Shown piece by piece: positions 8,921 to 15,295 of a DNA stretch of 27,577 bases; positions within the stretch are counted from its first letter, which is position 1, and every line of letters begins with the position of its first letter. The DNA comes from an uncultured Muribaculaceae bacterium (GTDB taxonomy: Bacteria; Bacteroidota; Bacteroidia; Bacteroidales; Muribaculaceae). The notes beneath the pieces were generated by a model. The model saw only the letters and a program-made list of their open reading frames with translations, was not told the origin of the DNA and searched no databases. The translations under genes were made by a program, and so were the position numbers. Location: positions 1 through 27,577 of the forward strand of contig CAJUSZ010000031.1 in assembly GCA_910589425.1 (NCBI GenBank), written 5' to 3'.

Positions 8921-8953
8921 GTGCCTAAACGGCACCTGACTCACGGTCATTTT
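8921..8953 (+). terminator. Weak possible terminator after the aro gene
   Basis: A 5-bp hairpin (GTGCC 8921-8925 with GGCAC 8931-8935) is followed by a 4-bp hairpin (8937-8940 with 8946-8949) and TTTT at 8950-8953. The stems are short, so this is a tentative end for the operon. Confidence 0.3.
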
Positions 8954-8980
8954 GCATACAGACTGCCCAAATTCTTAAAA

Positions 8981-9024
8981 GTTGTGAATTTTCTTGTGCC
9001 GTATGAAAATAATTCACAACTTTG
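8981..9024 (+). promoter_or_regulatory. Promoter overlapped by a perfect 10-bp inverted repeat (operator-like)
   Basis: GTTGTGAATT (8981-8990) and AATTCACAAC (9011-9020) are perfect inverted copies 20 bp apart. A Bacteroidetes-type promoter lies between and within them: CTTG at 8993-8996 and CAACTTTG at 9017-9024, start to start 24 bases. Both boxes are one base off consensus. One arm covers most of the -7 box, so a dimeric DNA-binding protein could block it; alternatively the RNA or DNA could form a hairpin. The leader from about 9028 to 9182 (about 155 nt) shows nothing else I can name. Confidence 0.5.
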
Positions 9025-9182
9025 CACCAGATAAATTAAACAAGATTCATTAAAGCATCCTGACAACAAGGCTCACCAGTCTGACTCAAACACTTCCGCT
9101 ATATACGATTCTTGAATACTTGTCCACGGAAATCACACATGCGGCCCGTAACAATAAAGACCGCAGAATAAACAACAACAAT

Positions 9183-10118
9183 ATGTCAAATTATTACAAA
9201 ACATTTCTTGCCGCTCTGGCAATCGGGACGCTGGGTGCATCAGCCCAGACCGTTACCGTGGTCCTCAACGACGGAACCCAACACGCTTTCAGCGCAGAAC
9301 GAATCAAGGAGATGACTTTCAAGGAGAACCAACCGCAGGCTCCTCAGATAGCACTCACCCAGGTAGATGTAGAGAATTACGGCACCACCAATGTCGGCCT
9401 CACTCTCAAAGACGCCTACGGCGATAACGAATTCCTGTTCGACCTCTATCAGCCATCGGCTCCCTATCTTCAGGCCGGGAAATATGTGGTCGGCGCATCC
9501 GAAGGCTTCCACATCGACGCCTCCAACGTCAATTACACATACTACAAGTCCAACGGCACCGCCAACGCCATCAAGTCCGGCGAAGTGGAGATCACCAACG
9601 AAGGCTCCGTCTACACCATCCTGATCGACGTAACGATCGAGAACGGAAACCAGGTGCGCGGCAAATTCATCGGCGAGCTCAACAAGTTCTCACAGTATAT
9701 CAACGTGGAATTATCCGCGATGAACTACAACACCAACCCCCAGCCCAAAGGATCCTTCTACGTCAAAGGGAATGACACCAACTGGGACAGCGAGGTTGCA
9801 TTCGTCTTCTTCGCCGATCCCGCCGCGACACATCTGCCCGCCGGCACCTACACATACGCCGAGACAAATGCCGCAGGAACCTTCAACCAGCAGAGCTACC
9901 TGAACGTGAACCGAGTGGAACTCAAACCCGCCACCGGATCGGAGATCAAGGTGGAAGGAGAAGCCGGCAAGGAACAGAACATCTCCATGAATATCATCAC
10001 CGCCGACGGACTCCACGTGAACGCCACATTCAAAGGCACTATCTCCGGAACTCCGGAATTCTCCGGCGCCACAGCAGCCCCGCGTCTCAAGACCGGGCCG
10101 GTGCCTTTTCTGAAGTGA
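9183..10118 (+). CDS. Secreted beta-rich protein with Bacteroidales N-terminal DGT motif
   Basis: This 311-residue protein is not one I can name. A signal peptide (1-21, cleaved after GASA) is followed by VTVVLNDGTQHAFSAERIKEMTF, an N-terminal motif common to many secreted Bacteroidales proteins and shared with the next two genes. Two similar beta-rich segments follow (about 55-180 and 190-300), each with an FxF strand, LQAGKYVV or LPAGTYTY, a tract of Thr/Asn/Tyr, and a charged-strand end (VRGKFIGEL; VNATFKGTI), so it looks like a duplicated domain. The open frame extends to a TTG at 9120, but the ATG at 9183 gives a proper signal peptide. It is read from the 8993-9024 promoter. Surface or periplasmic location is inferred. 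Confidence 0.8.
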   Translation: MSNYYKTFLAALAIGTLGASAQTVTVVLNDGTQHAFSAERIKEMTFKENQPQAPQIALTQVDVENYGTTNVGLTLKDAYGDNEFLFDLYQPSAPYLQAGKYVVGASEGFHIDASNVNYTYYKSNGTANAIKSGEVEITNEGSVYTILIDVTIENGNQVRGKFIGELNKFSQYINVELSAMNYNTNPQPKGSFYVKGNDTNWDSEVAFVFFADPAATHLPAGTYTYAETNAAGTFNQQSYLNVNRVELKPATGSEIKVEGEAGKEQNISMNIITADGLHVNATFKGTISGTPEFSGATAAPRLKTGPVPFLK

Positions 10119-10170
10119 GAGGCCATCGCGAGAACCAACAAAATCTTCAACCCAACCAGTCTATACGAAA

Positions 10171-10659
10171 ATGAAAAAAATAATAATACTGCTCTGCGCC
10201 ATCATCACGGCAGCAGCCGCACAAGCAGCGACCCTGTATGACTATTCGCTCGTGATCACGAAAAAATCAGGCGAGGCTGTAACATACATGTTCAGAAACC
10301 AGCCGGTGGCCACCTTCGAGGGAACAGACATGGCCATAACCGAGACAGCCGTCAACGGCGCGAAAGTCCTCTACCCGATGACCGACATCGAGAAGATGAC
10401 ATTCTCCAAGGCAGAACGCTCCGGCGTGGAGACTGTGGTCTCCGGAGAAAACACAGCCGCTTTCGCCATCGACGCCACCAGCATCACAGCCTCCGGGCTC
10501 AAACCTGAAGCCGGCCTGACCATATTCTCCCTCGACGGCAAGAAGATGGCCGACGCCAAGGCCGATGCCGACGGGGCAGCCACAATCGACATCTCCGGAC
10601 TCGCACCGGGCGCCTACATAGTGGCCACAGCCGGCAATTCATTCAAATTCATCAAATGA
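10171..10659 (+). CDS. Small secreted protein with type IX secretion-type C-terminal domain
   Basis: This 162-residue protein has a signal peptide (1-19, cleaved after AQA) and a variant of the DGT motif found in its neighbours (LVITKKSGEAVTYMF ... YPMTDIEKMTFSK). The last 55 residues (LTIFSLDGKKMADA ... ISGLAPGAYIVATAGNSFKFIK) have the pattern of a type A sorting domain of the type IX secretion system: a strand ending in DGK, an LxPGxYIV turn, and a terminal KFIK. It may therefore cross the outer membrane by T9SS. No enzyme motif. It is 52 bp after the previous gene and abuts the next. Confidence 0.78.
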   Translation: MKKIIILLCAIITAAAAQAATLYDYSLVITKKSGEAVTYMFRNQPVATFEGTDMAITETAVNGAKVLYPMTDIEKMTFSKAERSGVETVVSGENTAAFAIDATSITASGLKPEAGLTIFSLDGKKMADAKADADGAATIDISGLAPGAYIVATAGNSFKFIK

Positions 10660-10673
10660 CCCTGACCCATCCC

Positions 10674-12323
10674 ATGAAAAAATATATATTCCCTGTTCTG
10701 GCCGCAGCACTCTCGCTTTCCGCAGCGGCCCAGACCACAACCTCGCTTGTGGTCACTCAAAACGACGGATCAACCAAATCCTTCGAGACATCGCAGATCA
10801 AAGGCGTGGTCTTCTCCGACATGCCCAATTATAAACCCGCCAACTACCTTCTCTCAGCCTCATATTCCACATCCAACGGAATGGGCAACTATATCGTGCA
10901 GATCGGCACAGGCGCGCCCGATTCCTCCGGCGATCCCGCCCAGATAGGCGACAAGCAGGTGAGCTTCTTCTTCGTGGCTCCGACAAGCGAGAACGCCGTG
11001 TCGGCCGTCCTTCCCGAAGGATTCTACACAATCGGGGCAGGCAACACTCCTTTCACTTTCAACCCCGAGAAATCAGCCATGTGGGAGCGCACCGGATCCG
11101 GCTCCGACGACATCGCAATGGGTGCCATCATAGGCGGATCGGTCGACGTGAGCCGCAATGGATCGGAATACCTGATCAAGATGGAGGTGGCCACCACGGC
11201 CGGCACAGCCGCCAACCTGGTCTATGAAGGACCGATCAACTTCACCGTAGGGGCAAGCGAGTTCGAGTCGTTCACCGAACCGGTGGATCTCAAACTCGAC
11301 GGACTCCAGGGACGCTTCTACGCCAACTGGTTCTTCCCCTTCGCCGACGACATAACCGTGCAGGGCTATACCGGGGAATTCGACAACAACACCGGCGCCC
11401 AGATCAGCGGCTACTGGCTCAATCTCCCCCTCAACATGCCCAAGATCGCCGACCCCAAGAATGCCACCCCGCGCATAGCCGACGGCGTCTACAAGATGGA
11501 ATCCCGCACCAACCCCAAAGGGAACACTTATCTTCCCATGACATGGAACAAAGGCGGTGTGATCGACTTCATGGGCACAATGTATGAGACAGGCGGATAT
11601 CTGATCTACCGTGATCCCACAGGCCTCAGCAAGATCGCCTATCTTTCCGGCGGCACCGTAACTTTCTCGGACAACGGTACAAAAATGGTACTCGACTGCG
11701 TGTCGGAGACCGGTGTCCCTGTAAAGATCACCTATTCCGGCAAGCCTTACATCGAGAACAAGTGTAACAACGAGATCAGCGAGATCAAACGTCCGTGGTC
11801 AACTCTCAAGGAAGACCAGGCTCTCGCATTCCTCCCGACCACAGTAGGCATCTACTTCAAGGACGAACCCACAATCGTGGAAGGACTCAACACCTACACA
11901 TTCTGGATCACCGACTACTCGATGGACAAAGGCGACTATATCCAGCTGACAATCCTGACCTCAGGCGAGGGCATCGGCGAAGGAACCTACACCGTAGGAA
12001 CCACTTTCACAGCCAACACCGCCCTCCCCGGATGGACCGGCTACGGCGGCGCCGACCTGAACGGATCATGGTATGCCGACCTCAGCTCGACCAATGCGGA
12101 CGGCTATCAGGACAAAGTGGCTCCGATCAACGGAGGCACATTCACCGTCAGCTTCACGGGCGACACCCAGTATGGCAAAAACTGCAAGATCGTGTTTGAT
12201 CTCAAGGATGACAACAACCACTCGATCAAGGGAGAATACAACGGAATGCTCGTCAACGGCGACGACATGGCCGAGCAGACATCCGTAAAAGCCCGCGCGG
12301 CAAAGATGCGCATACGCAAATGA
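10674..12323 (+). CDS. Large secreted beta-rich protein with repeated domains
   Basis: This 549-residue protein has a signal peptide (MKKYIF ... SAAAQ, 1-20), then LVVTQNDGSTKSFETSQIKGVVFSD, the same N-terminal motif as the two upstream genes. The rest is Thr/Asn/Gly-rich beta sequence in which a pattern recurs about three times (LPEGFYTIGAG; IADGVYKMES; IGEGTYTVGTT), each followed by an aromatic stretch and a charged strand (NLVYEGPINF; PVKITYSGKPY; SIKGEYNGML). This suggests three related domains, similar to those in the 9183 gene. An ATG at 10656 overlaps the previous stop (ATGA) and adds six residues; I prefer 10674 because MKK begins a normal signal peptide. Function unknown; a surface carbohydrate-binding or structural role is only a guess. 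Confidence 0.78.
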   Translation: MKKYIFPVLAAALSLSAAAQTTTSLVVTQNDGSTKSFETSQIKGVVFSDMPNYKPANYLLSASYSTSNGMGNYIVQIGTGAPDSSGDPAQIGDKQVSFFFVAPTSENAVSAVLPEGFYTIGAGNTPFTFNPEKSAMWERTGSGSDDIAMGAIIGGSVDVSRNGSEYLIKMEVATTAGTAANLVYEGPINFTVGASEFESFTEPVDLKLDGLQGRFYANWFFPFADDITVQGYTGEFDNNTGAQISGYWLNLPLNMPKIADPKNATPRIADGVYKMESRTNPKGNTYLPMTWNKGGVIDFMGTMYETGGYLIYRDPTGLSKIAYLSGGTVTFSDNGTKMVLDCVSETGVPVKITYSGKPYIENKCNNEISEIKRPWSTLKEDQALAFLPTTVGIYFKDEPTIVEGLNTYTFWITDYSMDKGDYIQLTILTSGEGIGEGTYTVGTTFTANTALPGWTGYGGADLNGSWYADLSSTNADGYQDKVAPINGGTFTVSFTGDTQYGKNCKIVFDLKDDNNHSIKGEYNGMLVNGDDMAEQTSVKARAAKMRIRK

Positions 12324-12350
12324 CCCGTCCATAACACCATAACCAACGAG

Positions 12351-12390
12351 CATCCCGGAAGATCGCAGTGTCTTCCGGGATGTTATTTTT
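12351..12390 (+). terminator. Strong intrinsic terminator
   Basis: A perfect 12-bp stem (CATCCCGGAAGA 12351-12362 with TCTTCCGGGATG 12371-12382, 8-nt loop) is followed by TTATTTTT (12383-12390). It ends the three-gene secreted-protein unit. Confidence 0.93.
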
Positions 12391-12410
12391 ACCGCGCCTG
12401 CAGGTTAGAA

Positions 12411-12442
12411 TTTGGTGGAACCGGAAAAAAGCATTAACTTTG
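12411..12442 (+). promoter_or_regulatory. Promoter of tRNA-Leu
   Basis: TTTG at 12411-12414 and TAACTTTG at 12435-12442 are both exact consensus boxes, with starts 24 bases apart. Transcription should start only a few bases before the tRNA 5' end at 12454. Confidence 0.88.
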
Positions 12443-12453
12443 CAGCGCACAAG

Positions 12454-12535
12454 GCCCTGATGGCGGAATCGGTAGACGCGTCGGTCTCAAACACCGATGG
12501 AGCAATCCGTGCCGGTTCGACCCCGGCTCAGGGTA
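12454..12535 (+). tRNA. tRNA-Leu (anticodon CAA)
   Basis: A complete leucine tRNA with a long variable arm. Acceptor GCCCTGA (12454-12460) pairs with TCAGGGT (12528-12534), including a G-U first pair; the discriminator is A12535 and CCA is not encoded. Anticodon stem TCGGT/ACCGA encloses loop CTCAAAC, giving anticodon CAA, which reads UUG. The variable arm is 12498-12510. T arm GCCGG (12511-12515) pairs with CCGGC (12523-12527) around TTCGACC. It has its own promoter and terminator. The AT-rich restriction-modification genes begin 148 bp beyond its 3' end. Confidence 0.97.
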
Positions 12536-12538
12536 CAG

Positions 12539-12576
12539 AAAAGAGGATTCTCGTTTTGAGAGTCCTCTTTTCTTTT
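12539..12576 (+). terminator. Terminator after tRNA-Leu
   Basis: A 14-bp stem with one G-T pair (12539-12552 with 12558-12571, loop GTTTT) ends in TTTT, a C, then TTTT (12568-12576). Confidence 0.92.
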
Positions 12577-12646
12577 ATATCATCCGCAACCCATTGGCCT
12601 GCCATAAATTAGACCCAGACACTTTGCCACAAGAATCCCGGCCTCA

Positions 12647-12678
12647 TTTGTCCACATCGCATTTAATCATTATCTTTG
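12647..12678 (+). promoter_or_regulatory. Promoter of the restriction-modification operon, abutting the start codon
   Basis: TTTG at 12647-12650 and TATCTTTG at 12671-12678 match consensus exactly, 24 bases start to start. The ATG of the nuclease gene is at 12683, only 4 bases beyond the -7 box. Transcription from this promoter should start at about 12681-12685, so the mRNA would have almost no leader. Confidence 0.8.
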
Positions 12679-12682
12679 TGCT

Positions 12683-13348
12683 ATGAAGGAAAGACTTACG
12701 ATAGAATCTTTAATAAAAGAAGCTAAAAATTTCTGTGCGGTTAATTCCGGTGTATACAAACCTGATTTATTTGGCGTCACTGATGGAAAGGCTATCGGCA
12801 CTTTTGTAGAACATCTATTTCAGCAACACCTTGAGCAACGGTATGATCTGACACTTGGAAATTCAGCCAGTGGTCTGGATTTACCTTCTGTAAATACGGA
12901 TATTAAAGTAACATCCATCAAACAGCCTCAATCAAGTTGTCCTTTTGAAGACAGCAAACAGAAGATTTTTGGATTGGGTTATAATTTGCTCATTTTTGTC
13001 TACAAGAAATATGACGACACTACAAAAAAGACGGGTATGTTAGATTTTGTATCGTGTAGTTTCATAGACAAAAGCAGAACAGCTGATTTTCAGACTACGA
13101 CAGGCATCCATAAAATAATCTCCAATCAAGGCAACAGGGATGACATCTTCGCTTTTTTGGTAGATCATAATATACCGGGTGATGAGATAACTCTATATAA
13201 AATGGCTGAAGATGTTCTGAACGATCCGCCAAACATCGGCTATCTCACCATATCAAATGCTCTTCAATGGCGACTTCAGTATGGACGCGTGGTTTCTTTG
13301 GAGGATAATGTAAATGGAATAGAACAGATAATCAGATATTCAAAATGA
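12683..13348 (+). CDS. Putative type II restriction endonuclease, PD-(D/E)XK-like
   Basis: This 221-residue protein is probably the DNA-cleaving half of a type II restriction-modification system; it directly precedes and overlaps a DNA methyltransferase gene. Candidate catalytic residues form a PD-(D/E)XK-like pattern: Glu43 in a helix (GTFVEHLFQQHL), Asp66 in SGLDLPSVN, then Asp73-x-Lys75 in NTDIKVTS. Conserved-looking blocks follow (QPQSSCPF, KIFGLGYNLLIFVY, GYLTISNALQWRLQYGRV). I cannot name the recognition site. The whole gene is AT-rich with codon use unlike its neighbours, which suggests horizontal transfer. The ATG at 12683 lies just beyond the promoter, so initiation is probably leaderless or nearly so. 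The stop overlaps the methyltransferase start (ATGA). Confidence 0.72.
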   Translation: MKERLTIESLIKEAKNFCAVNSGVYKPDLFGVTDGKAIGTFVEHLFQQHLEQRYDLTLGNSASGLDLPSVNTDIKVTSIKQPQSSCPFEDSKQKIFGLGYNLLIFVYKKYDDTTKKTGMLDFVSCSFIDKSRTADFQTTTGIHKIISNQGNRDDIFAFLVDHNIPGDEITLYKMAEDVLNDPPNIGYLTISNALQWRLQYGRVVSLEDNVNGIEQIIRYSK

Positions 13349-15006
13349 ATGATTTGATTAATAAGATCCGCACCATAAGTTTCCGCGACGCGAACGTCAT
13401 TATACGGCAGCTGAGCGGTATTGTCGATTTTTTCGCTTCGGATATAGAGAAAAAAGAGTTTATCTCATCTTATGGGATAGGCAATAATATTGTATGCGAA
13501 GACCGTGGTTCCTATGGCGACTGGCAAACACCAATTCCATTGGCAGAAAAAGTATGTGAAACTCATATTTCAAGATATGGTAATCCGGATGTTGTAATTG
13601 AGCCAACCTGTGGGTTAGGCGCATTTGTAATTTCCGCGTTGCATAAATTCTCCAATTTATCAGAAATACACGCAATAGAAATAAATAAGCAATATACGCG
13701 TGAATTAAAAATAAACCTACTCTTAAATGCCTTAAGCGACAATTCACAGAAACATCCTGATATTTATATTTACAACACCGATTGTTTTGAGTTTGATTTC
13801 TCTTTCATTATACAAAAATGCGAACTGAACAATTGGAATTTAGCCATTATCGGGAATCCGCCCTGGGTAACCAACAGCCGCCAAGGCAGGAATCAGTCCA
13901 ACAATCTACCGATTAAAAAAAACTATTACGGACTTAAAGGTATCGACGCTATTACAGGCAAAAGCAATTTTGACATCAGCGAATACATCACATTGCATTT
14001 GTTAAGGCTATCCCAAATAAACAATGGAGGCATTTCTTTCCTTCTAAAGAATTCTGTAATACGCAATATATTAGTAAAACAACATGCTGAGAGCATCCAC
14101 ATAGGGAATATTGAGCAAAGACTGATTGACGCATCCTCAGAGTTTAATGTTTCGGTGGAAGCATCATGCTTTTCTGCCAGGTTAAACTGCACATCGTCTT
14201 CGATTTGCAGGGTTAAAGACTTTTATTCAGATAAGTTTATTAAAGAATTCGGATGGGTTGACGATTCTTTTGTCGCTGACACAAAATCTTATCGTGACTT
14301 TTCCAAATACGACAAATCCTCAACTTATATCTGGCGCTCCGGCATTAAACATGACTGCGCTTCTGTTTTAGAGCTGACACTATCAGATGGCGTACTTATC
14401 AATGGCTTTGGTGAAATTGTCCAGATAGAGGATGATCTGATTTATCCTCTACTTAAAAGTTCAGATATAAACAACCGTCAGATAAACCCGATCCGCAGAT
14501 TCATAATCGTGCCACAGCGAAAAACAGGAGAAGACACATCTTTGCTGGCACATACGCATCCTCTCGCATATTCCTATCTCACTAAACATGAAACAGCATT
14601 CCGCAACAGAAAAAGCAGCATATATAAAAATAAAGATAAATTTAGCATTTTTGGTATAGGAGACTATTCTTTCAGCAGATATAAAATTGTCATTTCATCT
14701 TTATACAAGAACATTTCCTTTGTATTAGTTTCTCAATCAGAAGGAAAACCCATATTGGTAGACGACACATGCTATCAACTTGATTTCTGCAATTATGAGG
14801 AGGCTAAGTGTATTTATGATGCACTAAACAGCAATGAGATACAATCTTTGTTACATTCTTTGATTTTCAAGGATGCAAAACGGGTCGTGACCAAAAACCT
14901 TCTGATGAGATTAGATTTGGCTCAATTCTGTAAAGATAAGGGCCTGACAATTAATTCCCAACGATTTGCCAATAGTTCTTACCAGCAACTATCTCTCTTC
15001 GATTAA
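13345..15006 (+). CDS. DNA adenine N6-methyltransferase of a type II restriction-modification system
   Basis: This 553-residue protein should methylate adenine in the site cut by the partner nuclease, protecting host DNA. SAM-binding motif I is VIEPTCGLGAF (84-94) with the acidic motif II at IHAIEIN (108-114). The catalytic motif IV is IIGNPPWVTNS (168-178), the NPPW form of N6-adenine enzymes. The N-terminal GDWQTP (58-63) resembles motif X, so the order X-I-IV is of the gamma class. The C-terminal half (about 270-540) is the likely target-recognition region (IVPQRKTGED, YSFSRYKIVISSLYK, VDDTCYQLDF). It is AT-rich like the nuclease gene and coupled to it by a 4-bp overlap. Enzyme class is firm; the recognition sequence is unknown. 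Confidence 0.88.
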   Translation: MNDLINKIRTISFRDANVIIRQLSGIVDFFASDIEKKEFISSYGIGNNIVCEDRGSYGDWQTPIPLAEKVCETHISRYGNPDVVIEPTCGLGAFVISALHKFSNLSEIHAIEINKQYTRELKINLLLNALSDNSQKHPDIYIYNTDCFEFDFSFIIQKCELNNWNLAIIGNPPWVTNSRQGRNQSNNLPIKKNYYGLKGIDAITGKSNFDISEYITLHLLRLSQINNGGISFLLKNSVIRNILVKQHAESIHIGNIEQRLIDASSEFNVSVEASCFSARLNCTSSSICRVKDFYSDKFIKEFGWVDDSFVADTKSYRDFSKYDKSSTYIWRSGIKHDCASVLELTLSDGVLINGFGEIVQIEDDLIYPLLKSSDINNRQINPIRRFIIVPQRKTGEDTSLLAHTHPLAYSYLTKHETAFRNRKSSIYKNKDKFSIFGIGDYSFSRYKIVISSLYKNISFVLVSQSEGKPILVDDTCYQLDFCNYEEAKCIYDALNSNEIQSLLHSLIFKDAKRVVTKNLLMRLDLAQFCKDKGLTINSQRFANSSYQQLSLFD

Positions 15007-15103
15007 TCCTGTCGGCTTGTCCGGGTTTGGAATCCGGCGACGCATCTCCCGCAACACAGGAATATGCCACGGGAAATTCACAAATGTTAAACCGGAGCGA
15101 TCT

Positions 15104-15135
15104 TTTGCATAATCGGGGAGATTTGATTAACTTTG
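15104..15135 (+). promoter_or_regulatory. Promoter of the BspA-like gene
   Basis: TTTG at 15104-15107 and TAACTTTG at 15128-15135 are exact consensus boxes with 24-base start spacing. Transcription should start near 15140. Confidence 0.85.
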
Positions 15136-15139
15136 TTGC

Positions 15140-15295
15140 ACAATCCCTCACATTGTCTGCCAAATCATGAGGCAAACAGACGGTCTCTCCTTAAAAGTCG
15201 CTGTTTTACATTGACTTGCTTCTTTACAAAAACTCTCTTCAATGGCTTTTTGAGGCCATTCTCAAATTTACTCACTCAATATTAAATTAATAATT
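15140..15295 (+). promoter_or_regulatory. 5' leader of the BspA-like gene
   Basis: About 155 nt precede the ATG. Small hairpins can form: 15140-15144 with 15152-15156, 15155-15161 with 15171-15174/15177-15181, and AATGGC (15241-15246) with GCCATT (15255-15260). The last 40 bases are AT-rich, as is usual before Bacteroidetes start codons. No known riboswitch was recognised. Confidence 0.35.

Noticed and set aside
12412..12612. A 66-codon frame spanning the tRNA
   Set aside because: It overlaps a complete tRNA, its promoter and its terminator.
12511..15060. An attachment-site duplicate of the tRNA-Leu 3' end beyond the R-M genes
   Set aside because: I looked for the T-arm/acceptor sequence near 15007-15103 and found only short GC matches (for example ATCCGGCGACGC), not a convincing copy.
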